DNA of 6,620 bases from an uncultured Lachnospiraceae bacterium (GCA_902766845.1 CACXFD010000149.1:1-6620); one strand, 5' to 3'; positions 1 to 5,310 are shown, counted from the stretch's first letter. Made by a program: numbers and translations. The notes: a model not told the origin generated them from the sequence alone.

Positions 1-152
1 ACCTGCGCAAAACGCCCGTCACGCGGGACGGGGCAGAGGCGGTCCGGCTGCGTTTTACTATACCAGATTTACGGCTTTCGCGCAACGCCGGATCGGAATA
101 TCGACGGGCGTCCGGGCATATCACCGGAAGCGGCATTGGGCGGAACGGATGA
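1..152. other. Unresolved left edge, possible end of a gene entering from the left
   Basis: All three forward frames are open from base 1, closing at 163-165 (frame 1), 182-184 (frame 2) and 150-152 (frame 3). Frame 3 would give the last 49 residues of a protein and would end just before the next promoter at 162, with G/C-rich third positions at its beginning as in neighbouring genes. The peptide is not recognisable, and in GC-rich DNA open frames of this length arise by chance. A six-base stem (15-20 with 27-32) has no T-tract. I cannot say whether this is coding. Confidence 0.2.
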
Positions 153-161
153 AACTTCAAA

Positions 162-190
162 TTGACGTTTCAAAAAAAATATGATACTAT
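162..190 (+). promoter_or_regulatory. Sigma-A-type promoter with extended -10 for the lipoprotein gene
   Basis: A -35 TTGACG at 162-167 and a -10 TACTAT at 185-190 are separated by exactly 17 bases. TG at 182-183, one base before the -10, makes it an extended -10 element. The spacer contains a run of eight A. Transcription would start near 197, giving a leader of about 90 nt before the ATG at 286. Confidence 0.75.
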
Positions 191-208
191 CAGAGTGACA
201 CAATAGAC

Positions 209-224
209 TCCGCCCCGGGGCGGA
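209..224. repeat. Perfect 16-bp GC-rich palindrome in the lipoprotein leader
   Basis: TCCGCCCC is followed directly by its reverse complement GGGGCGGA. It lies about 12 bases downstream of the predicted transcription start. A second palindrome, GCCGGCCGGC, follows at 231-240. There is no T-tract, so it does not look like an intrinsic terminator. It could be a protein-binding site just downstream of the promoter or a structured 5' leader. Confidence 0.5.
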
Positions 225-285
225 AGAGGCGCCGGCCGGCCCCATCGTGGCCGCGTGACCTGACAAGGCAAGAAAGGAAAAACAG

Positions 286-1221
286 ATGAAAAAGAACCTG
301 AAGCGGATCGCGGCGCTCCTTCTGGCAGCGGTCATGGTGTTCTCGCTGGCGGCCTGCGGCGGACAGAAGACGGAAAAGGTGAACCTGCTCACGAAGCTGC
401 AGGAACTCTCCCTGCGGGACCGTGAACTGGGACTGGAAGGAAAGTACGGCACGCTCGATGACATCACCGACGGTACCGTGGATAAGGACCTCATCGGCAC
501 CTGGAAGACCGCGGACGGAGACGTCACGTATACGTTCGGAGAGACCGGCGAACTCAAGATGAGCTCGGTATCCTACAACACCGAGGATTCGACGCGGTTC
601 ACCTGCCTGACGGCCGACGGCCATAAGATCCTCTGCGAAGAATACGACCAGGTCGACTATTCGTCGGACGAGCCGGTCACGGAAAAAGTGGTCTCGTATT
701 CGGCTTATGAAGTCAAGAACGGAGCCCTGTACATCGTCGGCGTCGAGACCGGTGATGAACACATGACGTTCTACAGCTCTTCCCTGACCGTGATGTATAA
801 GGCGGACAGCAAGGGCAGCATCGAAGCAGCGGTGAAGGCAAACCCGCTGGATCCGGCCTCCTTTGCCGGCGAATGGACCGTGGATGACGACGGCGCGGAA
901 GAGAAGACGAAGGTCGTGATGGATGAAAAGAGCCTGACGATCGGAAGCGACGTCTATGAGATCTCTTTTGATGCAGACGGGAATATGACCGTCACGAAGG
1001 ACGGGGCTTCCACGACCTATGATTTCAACGTGGTGGGCGTCCGTCAGTATGAGTCGGATGACCGAGCGCAGGTCGTCGATGACCATTATATGTTCGGCTT
1101 CTATTATCTGGGAGCGGACGAGAATGACCGTCCGAACCTCGAAGGCGTCATGGAAGACTGGCACGCGACGTACGGCGTGGATGAATTCCGCTTCAGCGGA
1201 GCGTTCGTGCGCGCAAGATAA
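286..1221 (+). CDS. Secreted lipoprotein with two GxW beta-type repeats, function unknown
   Basis: This 311-residue protein is probably anchored to the outer face of the cytoplasmic membrane. It has a Lys/Arg-rich N-terminus, a hydrophobic stretch (about residues 8-22) and a lipobox LAAC with the lipidated Cys at 24. After an acidic linker, two segments look alike: one opens with LIGTWKTADG (69-78), the other with FAGEWTVDDD (193-202), each followed by a Y/F-rich strand and a GxL/GxM turn. This resembles the GTW-type beta-barrel or lipocalin-like repeats common in clostridial lipoproteins. Cys107 and Cys117 could form a disulfide. No catalytic motif is visible. The start is supported by AAAGGA at 273-278, seven bases before the ATG. 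It has its own promoter and a strong terminator, so it is probably monocistronic. The lipoprotein call is firm; the fold is inferred. Confidence 0.9.
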   Translation: MKKNLKRIAALLLAAVMVFSLAACGGQKTEKVNLLTKLQELSLRDRELGLEGKYGTLDDITDGTVDKDLIGTWKTADGDVTYTFGETGELKMSSVSYNTEDSTRFTCLTADGHKILCEEYDQVDYSSDEPVTEKVVSYSAYEVKNGALYIVGVETGDEHMTFYSSSLTVMYKADSKGSIEAAVKANPLDPASFAGEWTVDDDGAEEKTKVVMDEKSLTIGSDVYEISFDADGNMTVTKDGASTTYDFNVVGVRQYESDDRAQVVDDHYMFGFYYLGADENDRPNLEGVMEDWHATYGVDEFRFSGAFVRAR

Positions 1222-1242
1222 CGATCCGTACCGTCGATACAG

Positions 1243-1276
1243 GCCCGGCCGCGGCACAGCCCGCGGCCGGGCTTTT
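1243..1276 (+). terminator. Intrinsic terminator of the lipoprotein gene
   Basis: GCCCGGCCGCGG (1243-1254) pairs perfectly with 1261-1272 across a six-base loop and is followed directly by TTTT. It starts 21 bases after the stop codon. The 12-bp GC stem plus U-tract is a classic Rho-independent terminator. Confidence 0.92.
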
Positions 1277-1341
1277 CTGAACAGACGGCCGTGAAGGACC
1301 GCGGCCGGAGAGCGCGGACAGCGGATGCGGGAGGAGAAAAC

Positions 1342-2421
1342 ATGATCTGGGAGATCTTTGGCCATGACGCGCATGAGATGACCGTGCGGCTGCTGGAAGC
1401 GGCGGACGCGGTCTCGATGATTCCGGCCGGGGCCGATGTGGCCCTCAAGCCGAACCTGATCCTGTCCGGCACGCCCGAGACCGGCGCGACCACGCATGCG
1501 GGCGTGCTGTCCGGCTGCATCGAGTACCTGCAGGCGCACGGCGTGAAGGATATCAGTGTGATCGAGGGCTCCTGGATCGGGGACAGCACCGGCCGCGCGA
1601 TGAAAGTCTGCGGATACGATCGGGTCTGCGAGCACTACGGCGTCCCGTTCTTCGATCTGAAAAAGGATCAGACCATGACCGTGAAGACGCCGCTCCGGCC
1701 GATGGAGATCTGCCGGCGGGCCGTGGACGCGGGCTTTTTGATCGACCTGCCGGTCCTGAAAGGCCACTGCCAGACGGCCATGACCTGCGCGCTCAAGAAC
1801 CTGAAGGGATGCCTGCCCGACCGCGAGAAACGGCGCTTTCACGCGGAGGGCCTGATGGAGCCGATCGCGGCGCTCGGCGCGGCGCTGCGGCCGGATCTGA
1901 TCGTGGTCGACAGCATCTGCGGCGACCTGAATTTTGAGGAGGGCGGAAATCCGGTACAGACGGATCATATGTATCTCGGGACCGATCCGGTGCAGATCGA
2001 CGCCTACGGCTGCCGGCTCATGGGACTGGACCTGACGGATGTGCCGTACATCGGCCTCGCGGAGGCGTGGGGCGCCGGGAGCACGAAGATCGCAAAAGAG
2101 GAGATCATCCGGCTGAACGAGCCGCGGGCCGCGGCGTCCTATGCGGCTCCGTCGGGACTGGTGCGGCGCCTCGTGCGTCCGGTCCGCGCGGACAGCGCCT
2201 GCTCCGCCTGCTACGCGGCCCTGGTGCGCGCGCTGTATCAGGCCGGAGAAGAGGGCCTGCCGGTGAACGGGCCGGTCTGCATCGGGCAGGGATGGAAAGG
2301 AAAGGACGTCCCGGGCCTCGGGATCGGGGCCTGCTGCCGCGGCGCAAAGAGGAGCGTGCCTGGCTGCCCGCCCACGGCCGCGGCCATCCTGGAGCAGCTG
2401 CGCGAAGAGGCATACCGGTAA
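1342..2421 (+). CDS. DUF362 domain protein with Cys-rich GCPP tail
   Basis: A 359-residue cytoplasmic protein without signal peptide. The N-terminal two thirds match the DUF362 family: VALKPNL (33-39), LIDLPVLKGHCQ (133-144), CALKNLKGCLP (149-159), IVVDS (187-191) and LGTDPVQIDAYG (212-223), a conserved series thought to form the family's active or binding site. Members are often annotated as iron-sulfur proteins, but this one lacks a 2x[4Fe-4S] ferredoxin insert. Its tail (about 284-352) holds CSAC (287-290), Cys313, CC (331-332) and GCPP (341-344), plausible metal or cluster ligands. The reaction is unknown. I chose the ATG at 1342 because GGGAGGAG (1329-1336) lies five bases before it; an in-frame ATG at 1291 has no such site and would sit 15 bases past the upstream terminator. 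No promoter is obvious in 1277-1328, and no clear terminator follows. Confidence 0.88.
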   Translation: MIWEIFGHDAHEMTVRLLEAADAVSMIPAGADVALKPNLILSGTPETGATTHAGVLSGCIEYLQAHGVKDISVIEGSWIGDSTGRAMKVCGYDRVCEHYGVPFFDLKKDQTMTVKTPLRPMEICRRAVDAGFLIDLPVLKGHCQTAMTCALKNLKGCLPDREKRRFHAEGLMEPIAALGAALRPDLIVVDSICGDLNFEEGGNPVQTDHMYLGTDPVQIDAYGCRLMGLDLTDVPYIGLAEAWGAGSTKIAKEEIIRLNEPRAAASYAAPSGLVRRLVRPVRADSACSACYAALVRALYQAGEEGLPVNGPVCIGQGWKGKDVPGLGIGACCRGAKRSVPGCPPTAAAILEQLREEAYR

Positions 2422-2512
2422 ACGAAGAGACGTGCCGGTATGCGGAAAGACCAGTCTGCCCTGCGTGGCCCGCGAGAGGAGCGGGGCAGGACAGCCCCGT
2501 GACGGCGCATGG

Positions 2513-2524
2513 GCAGCCGGCTGC
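2513..2524. repeat. 12-bp palindrome upstream of the gpx promoter
   Basis: GCAGCCGGCTGC is a perfect palindrome ending 12 bases before the gpx -35. The bases after it are A-rich (TTGAAAAAA), not T-rich, so it is a poor terminator for the DUF362 gene on the plus strand. It could be a weak terminator, a protein site, or chance in GC-rich DNA. Confidence 0.3.
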
Positions 2525-2536
2525 TTGAAAAAAGGC

Positions 2537-2565
2537 TTGACACGATGAAAAATATTTGATACAAC
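2537..2565 (+). promoter_or_regulatory. Promoter of the glutathione peroxidase gene
   Basis: A consensus -35 TTGACA (2537-2542), a 17-base spacer and TACAAC (2560-2565) as -10, preceded by TG at 2557-2558 (extended -10). It lies in the most AT-rich stretch of the window. The predicted start near 2572 falls inside the dyad that covers the -10, so a bound repressor would block polymerase. CATAAT at 2565-2570 is a better hexamer but its 22-base spacing is too long. Confidence 0.75.
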
Positions 2566-2581
2566 ATAATTGCATCAAATA
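2553..2581. promoter_or_regulatory. Candidate OhrR operator over the gpx -10
   Basis: Two 12-bp arms, TATTTGATACAA (2553-2564) and TTGCATCAAATA (2570-2581), are inverted repeats matching at 11 of 12 positions around a 5-bp centre. The inner 15 bases (2560-2574, TACAACATAATTGCA) match 11 of 15 positions of the B. subtilis OhrR box as I remember it (TACAATTAAATTGTA). The site covers the extended -10 and start point of gpx, and an OhrR-like regulator is encoded next door. The dyad is seen directly; OhrR binding is inferred. Confidence 0.7.
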
Positions 2582-2619
2582 AAATTACCGCAGGCAAACG
2601 CCGCGAAAAGGAGAAAACG

Positions 2620-3162
2620 ATGGGTTTCTATGATCTGAGCGTGGAGAAGACGGACGGCACCCAGCTGCCGATGAAGGAGTTCGAGGGCAAGGTCGTTCTC
2701 GTGGTCAATACCGCGACCGGCTGCGGCTTTACCCCGCATTACAAGGACCTGGAGGACATGTTCGAGAAGTATCATGAGCAGGGCTTTGAGATCGTGGACG
2801 TGCCGTGCAACCAGTTCGCGGGCCAGACTCCGGGCACGGATGAGGAGATCCATGAGTTCTGCACCCTTCATTACAACACCAAATTCCCGCAGATGAAGAA
2901 GGCGGACGTGAACGGGGAGACCGCGATCCCGCTGTTCCGGTATCTGAAGGAGCAGAAGGGCTTCGAAGGCTTCGGCAAGGGTGCCAAGGCGCTGGCCATG
3001 GGGCTCATGCTCAAGAAGATCGATAAGAACTACCAGTCCAATCCCGAGATCAAGTGGAACTTCACGAAGTTCCTCGTGGACCGTCAGGGCAATGTGGTGG
3101 CCCGCTTTGAGCCGACTCAGGACATGAAGGACGTGGACAAGGCCGTGGCGGCCCTGCTGTAA
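2620..3162 (+). CDS. Glutathione peroxidase family, Cys type, probably thioredoxin-dependent
   Basis: This 180-residue cytoplasmic enzyme reduces hydrogen peroxide and organic hydroperoxides. Peroxidatic Cys35 lies in NTATGCGFTP (30-39), where animal enzymes have selenocysteine. The rest of the catalytic tetrad is Gln69 (in CNQFAGQTPG, 63-72), Trp146 and Asn147 (in KWNF). Cys35, Cys63 and Cys81 have the same spacing as Cys36, Cys64 and Cys82 of yeast Gpx3, so Cys81 is the likely resolving residue and thioredoxin the likely reductant. The usual QEPG is QTPG here, a mild deviation. Length is normal for the family (about 160-185), with a somewhat lengthened stretch at 113-140 of the type seen in Firmicutes. 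AAAAGGAG (2606-2613) stands six bases before the ATG. The promoter carries an OhrR-like box, and a terminator separates the gene from ohrR. Confidence 0.95.
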   Translation: MGFYDLSVEKTDGTQLPMKEFEGKVVLVVNTATGCGFTPHYKDLEDMFEKYHEQGFEIVDVPCNQFAGQTPGTDEEIHEFCTLHYNTKFPQMKKADVNGETAIPLFRYLKEQKGFEGFGKGAKALAMGLMLKKIDKNYQSNPEIKWNFTKFLVDRQGNVVARFEPTQDMKDVDKAVAALL

Positions 3163-3177
3163 AGAAGGCATAAGGAA

Positions 3178-3218
3178 AACGGTCCGGCCGGCGGTGCGCC
3201 GGCCGGACCGTTCGTTTT
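3178..3218 (+). terminator. Intrinsic terminator between gpx and ohrR
   Basis: A perfect 15-bp stem (AACGGTCCGGCCGGC at 3178-3192 with 3198-3212), a five-base loop GGTGC and the tail TTCGTTTT. It ends at the very base before the ohrR ribosome binding site (3219-3225), so the terminator and the translation signal of the next gene abut. Confidence 0.9.
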
Positions 3219-3228
3219 GGAGGAGATT

Positions 3229-3660
3229 ATGAAGCAAAAGACCTACGAACAGCTCAAACTGGACAACCAGCTGTGCTTTCCGCTGTACGCGGCCGCGCGC
3301 CGGGTCATGAACCTGTATACACCGTATCTGGCTCCGCTCGGCCTGACGTATACGCAGTATATCGTGATGCTGGTCCTGTGGGAGGAAGACGGGATCCGCG
3401 TGGGGCGGCTCTGTGAGCGGCTTCATCTGGACACCGGGACCGTCACGCCGCTTCTGAAAAAACTGGAGGCGCAGGGCCTCGTGACCCGCAGCCGCAGCGC
3501 CGGGGACGAGCGCGTGATGATCATCGCCTTGACACAGGCGGGGCAGGAACTCAAGGAGCGGGCCGTGAACGTGCCCGCGCAGGTGGGCCGCTGCATCGCC
3601 ATGACGCCCGAAGAGGCCGTCACGCTGCACCGGCTGCTGCATCGGCTGCTGGAAGCGTGA
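3229..3660 (+). CDS. ohrR: OhrR-like MarR-family organic peroxide sensor and repressor
   Basis: A 143-residue winged-helix repressor of the MarR family that most resembles OhrR, which releases DNA when its N-terminal Cys is oxidised by organic hydroperoxides. The diagnostic stretch LKLDNQLCFPLYAAARR (9-25) carries Cys16, equivalent to B. subtilis Cys15; Tyr30 and Tyr41 fall where Tyr29 and Tyr40 contact that Cys. The recognition helix region (LHLDTGTVTPLLKKLEAQGL, 65-84) and the wing with DER (93-95) are intact. Cys122 lies near where two-Cys OhrR proteins hold their resolving Cys, so a disulfide mechanism is possible. I prefer ATG 3229, three bases after GGAGGAG (3219-3225); an in-frame TTG at 3217 lies in the terminator tail. 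The near target is probably gpx upstream. No promoter of its own is visible, so expression may depend on readthrough. Confidence 0.9.
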   Translation: MKQKTYEQLKLDNQLCFPLYAAARRVMNLYTPYLAPLGLTYTQYIVMLVLWEEDGIRVGRLCERLHLDTGTVTPLLKKLEAQGLVTRSRSAGDERVMIIALTQAGQELKERAVNVPAQVGRCIAMTPEEAVTLHRLLHRLLEA

Positions 3661-3714
3661 GCGGAGCGGGGCCCGCGCGGACGGCCGCGCGTGAGCCGGA
3701 AAAGTAAAGAGGCG

Positions 3715-3733
3715 CGGGCCCGGAACGGGCCCG
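3715..3733. repeat. 8-bp inverted repeat in the gap after ohrR
   Basis: CGGGCCCG occurs twice (3715-3722 and 3726-3733), each copy itself palindromic, around GAA. No T-tract follows on the plus strand (the next bases are TGTTCGAAAAAAG), so it is at most a weak terminator for ohrR. The gap 3661-3799 is otherwise GC-rich with no convincing gene; a 65-codon forward frame there (from 3691) runs through the next promoter and shows no recognisable protein. Confidence 0.4.
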
Positions 3734-3799
3734 TGTTCGAAAAAAGTAGGCCGGACCGCGGACGGCGCGGCGTGAAACGGCGCGCACGGGTAAGAAAGA

Positions 3800-3829
3800 C
3801 CCGCCGGAAAGGCTTGACAATCCGGCGGG
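3800..3829. repeat. Inverted repeat flanking the -35 of the DUF3592 gene promoter
   Basis: CCCGCCGGA (3800-3808) and TCCGGCGGG (3821-3829) are perfect 9-bp inverted arms around a 12-base centre, and GAC/GTC further out continues the symmetry with a one-base bulge. The centre holds the TTGACA -35. It is suited to be an operator, since a dimer bound here would cover the -35, or it may form a hairpin in readthrough RNA. The binding protein is unknown. Confidence 0.5.
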
Positions 3830-3842
3830 AGTCATGGAAAAT
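3814..3842 (+). promoter_or_regulatory. Promoter of the DUF3592 gene
   Basis: A consensus -35 TTGACA (3814-3819), a 17-base spacer and GAAAAT (3837-3842) as -10 (4 of 6). The predicted start near 3849 leaves a leader of about 36 nt before ATG 3885. The 12 bases ending in the -35 (AAAGGCTTGACA) are identical to those of the gpx promoter at 2531-2542. Confidence 0.6.
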
Positions 3843-3884
3843 GAAAGTGTCCCCAGACGTTTTTTATACGGAGGTAGAAAAAAG

Positions 3885-4292
3885 ATGAAAAGGTTCCTTC
3901 CCGGCCTGATGTTCCTGCTGATGGGTATCCTGGCGCTGGTGCTCAGCATCCATACGCTGACGCATGAAGGCAAGGGATACTTGCCGACGACCGGTGTGAT
4001 CGACCACATCGACAAGGTCTTCACCGGCCTGGACGACGACGGTCACGAAGAATATGACTACGAAGTCTACGTCAACTATACCGTGGACGGAAAAGCGTAT
4101 ACGAGCCTGTCGAATTTCTACGCGCCCGATTACGAGGCGGGCAAGGAGATCAAGATCTTTTACGATCCCGCGGATCCGTCCCGGATCGTCGGGGATTCGA
4201 AGGGCTTTATGATCTACACGATCGTGATCGGCGCCGTGCTGTCGCTGATCGGACTGTTCTCGATCGTGCGCCGGGCCCTTTCGGGGCGGTGA
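3885..4292 (+). CDS. DUF3592 family small membrane protein
   Basis: A 135-residue protein with two predicted transmembrane helices (about 5-22 and 108-126) around a soluble domain of about 85 residues, probably outside the cytoplasm. The middle has the pattern of DUF3592: TGVIDHI (36-42), YEVYVNYTVDGKAY (59-72), then an FYDPADPSR motif (92-100), a compact beta-rich unit. No function is established for the family and no catalytic residues are visible. ATG 3885 is chosen because GGAGGT (3870-3875) precedes it by nine bases; an in-frame ATG at 3834 lies inside the promoter. The stop is only 11 bases from the stop of the convergent gene at 4304. Confidence 0.85.
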   Translation: MKRFLPGLMFLLMGILALVLSIHTLTHEGKGYLPTTGVIDHIDKVFTGLDDDGHEEYDYEVYVNYTVDGKAYTSLSNFYAPDYEAGKEIKIFYDPADPSRIVGDSKGFMIYTIVIGAVLSLIGLFSIVRRALSGR

Positions 4293-4303
4293 GGCGCCCT
4301 GCC

Positions 4304-4669
4304 TTATGACAGCACGCTGATCCGTTCGACCGAAGCGAGGCGGATCAGTTTATCCTTTTCGCCCTTGGGCGAGGCGACGCGCACGAGCATCCATTCCCCG
4401 TCCGTATCCAGGATCGTGTTGCTGCCGCGTTTGGAGTTTCCGTACAGGAGGATGTCGGCGTCTTCCTGGTCTTCTTTCAGTTCGAGCATGACCTGCCGTC
4501 CGATATAGGAGCGCGCGGCCTCAAAGAGGGCCGTGCGCTCTTCATAATGAGGGGTCCCTTCGGTGTGGGCGAGCTGCTCCTCCAGCCGGTCGATGCGCCG
4601 CTTCAGCGGGGAGACCTGGAGATAGGCCAGCAGCCCGAAGATTCCGAAGACAAAGGCCGCGTATTCCAT
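4304..4669 (-). CDS. Membrane-anchored protein with a C-terminal domain shared with the XRE partner
   Basis: A 121-residue protein, not recognised as a named family. One N-terminal hydrophobic helix (about 4-18) is followed by a charged, coiled-coil-like stretch (PLKRRIDRLEEQLAH, 21-35) and a C-terminal domain (about 50-120) with IGRQVMLELKEDQEDAD (56-72), GEWMLV (91-96) and KLIRLASVERI (107-117). This domain aligns with the C-terminus of the upstream XRE protein, in the same order of motifs. The short beta-strand pattern resembles Sm-like or SH3-like folds, an impression only. The basic stretch after the helix suggests that the domain faces the cytoplasm. Its ATG overlaps the XRE stop by one base (TGATG), with a strong AAAGGAGGA site (4676-4684) inside the end of the XRE gene, so the two are translationally coupled. 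Confidence 0.8.
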   Translation of the reverse strand: MEYAAFVFGIFGLLAYLQVSPLKRRIDRLEEQLAHTEGTPHYEERTALFEAARSYIGRQVMLELKEDQEDADILLYGNSKRGSNTILDTDGEWMLVRVASPKGEKDKLIRLASVERISVLS

Positions 4670-5202
4670 CAGTCGTCCTCCTTTACCAGTTCGATCGAGC
4701 AGACCGAGGAGACCGGGATCAGCTTTTCGATCCGGCCTTTTTTCAGATCGGCCTCGATCTTCATCCAGTTTCCTTCAAAGCCGATGACGCGGCAGACGGT
4801 ATTGTACAGGTCGGCATCCGCTTCGTCTTCAAAGAAGGAGAGGCGGACCTGCTGTCCGGTCAGGGACTCGAGCAGCCGGCCGACGGAGCGGACCGGCCCG
4901 CAGCCCGCGGCGGTCCGGACGGACGCTTCGGACGCCCCGGAAGCTTCGAGGACGTCCCGGGCGGACGCTTCGGAGGGCGCGCTGGCCGGTTCGGAGGAGA
5001 TCTCGTCCTTCAGCAGATAATCGCAGCTGACGCCGAGGATCCGGGCGATGTCGGAGATCTTGTCGATATCCGGCAGGACGGCTCCGGCTTCCCACCGGCT
5101 GACGGTCTGGCGCGTCACAGCCATTTTTTCCGCAAATTCGGTCTGGGTCATGCCCAGGTCTTTTCTTTTTCCGGCGATCTTTTCGCCGAGCAGGTCCATC
5201 AT
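4669..5202 (-). CDS. XRE-family transcriptional regulator with an unusual C-terminal domain
   Basis: A 177-residue cytoplasmic DNA-binding protein. Residues 5-64 form a Cro/C1-type helix-turn-helix: KRKDLGMTQTEFAEKMAVTR (12-31), then QTVSRWEAG (32-40), VLPDIDKI (42-49) and LGVSCDYLL (56-64), typical of Firmicutes XRE proteins. A Ser/Ala/Glu-rich linker (about 68-100) with two SEAS units leads to a C-terminal domain (112-172): TGQQVRLSFFEDEADAD (115-131), GNWMKI (144-149), EKLIPVSSVCSI (159-170). That domain recurs in the next gene. I place the start at 5202 (Met-Met; 5199 is the alternative) because AAAGGGG (5209-5215) lies six bases upstream; an in-frame extension to 5337 would read through its own promoter. 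Divergent from rmlA. The DNA target and any ligand are unknown. Confidence 0.9.
   Translation of the reverse strand: MMDLLGEKIAGKRKDLGMTQTEFAEKMAVTRQTVSRWEAGAVLPDIDKISDIARILGVSCDYLLKDEISSEPASAPSEASARDVLEASGASEASVRTAAGCGPVRSVGRLLESLTGQQVRLSFFEDEADADLYNTVCRVIGFEGNWMKIEADLKKGRIEKLIPVSSVCSIELVKEDD
4920..4974. repeat. 13-bp direct repeat in the XRE linker
   Basis: CGGACGCTTCGGA occurs at 4920-4932 and again at 4962-4974, 42 bp (14 codons) apart, coding the SEAS units of the Ser/Ala linker. Because it is in frame and the linker is low in complexity, it probably reflects small duplication of linker codons and not a mobile or regulatory repeat. Confidence 0.45.
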
Positions 5203-5233
5203 GGAAGACCCCTTTCTGCAGTGTCTGCGCAAG

Positions 5234-5277
5234 TTGATCGTTTGATCGGTCCGGTCCGGCTCTATGTCCGGATCCGG
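5234..5277. repeat. Short repeats near the XRE start point: TTGATCG twice and the palindrome CCGGATCCGG
   Basis: TTGATCG occurs at 5234-5240 and 5242-5248, an 8-bp period. GGTCC follows in tandem, and CCGGATCCGG (5268-5277) is a perfect 10-bp palindrome lying right at the predicted start of the minus-strand transcript. XRE proteins often repress their own gene, so the palindrome is a candidate operator, but 10 bp of GC-rich palindrome may be chance. Confidence 0.35.
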
Positions 5278-5281
5278 TCTC

Positions 5282-5310
5282 ATTATAGCCGTCCCGGCCG
5301 TCCGTGACAA
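5282..5310 (-). promoter_or_regulatory. Promoter of the XRE/membrane protein operon
   Basis: On the minus strand, TTGTCA (5310-5305, 5 of 6) and a perfect TATAAT (5287-5282) are separated by 17 bases. Transcription would start near 5275, giving a leader of about 73 nt before ATG 5202. This fit argues against the longer reading of the XRE gene. Confidence 0.8.

Noticed and set aside
190..1968. A 592-codon open frame on the minus strand
   Set aside because: It lies opposite the lipoprotein and DUF362 genes, reads through the strong terminator at 1243-1276, and is an Arg/His/Asp-rich translation with no recognisable domain. It is a by-product of high GC at third codon positions.
2067..2528. Forward frame of 153 codons overlapping the end of the DUF362 gene
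   Set aside because: Gly/Arg/Pro-rich composition typical of an out-of-frame reading of GC-rich DNA; the DUF362 frame keeps conserved motifs to its last residues.
2575..3642. A 355-codon open frame on the minus strand
   Set aside because: It is antisense to gpx and ohrR, both clear family members with ribosome binding sites, and it crosses the terminator between them. No domain is recognisable.
3691..3888. Forward 65-codon frame between ohrR and the DUF3592 gene
   Set aside because: Lys/Arg-rich and unrecognisable, starts without a ribosome binding site, and contains the DUF3592 promoter and inverted repeat.
4920..4974. Direct repeats as a transposon or attachment site
   Set aside because: They are in frame, code repeated SEAS linker residues, and flank nothing resembling a mobile element.
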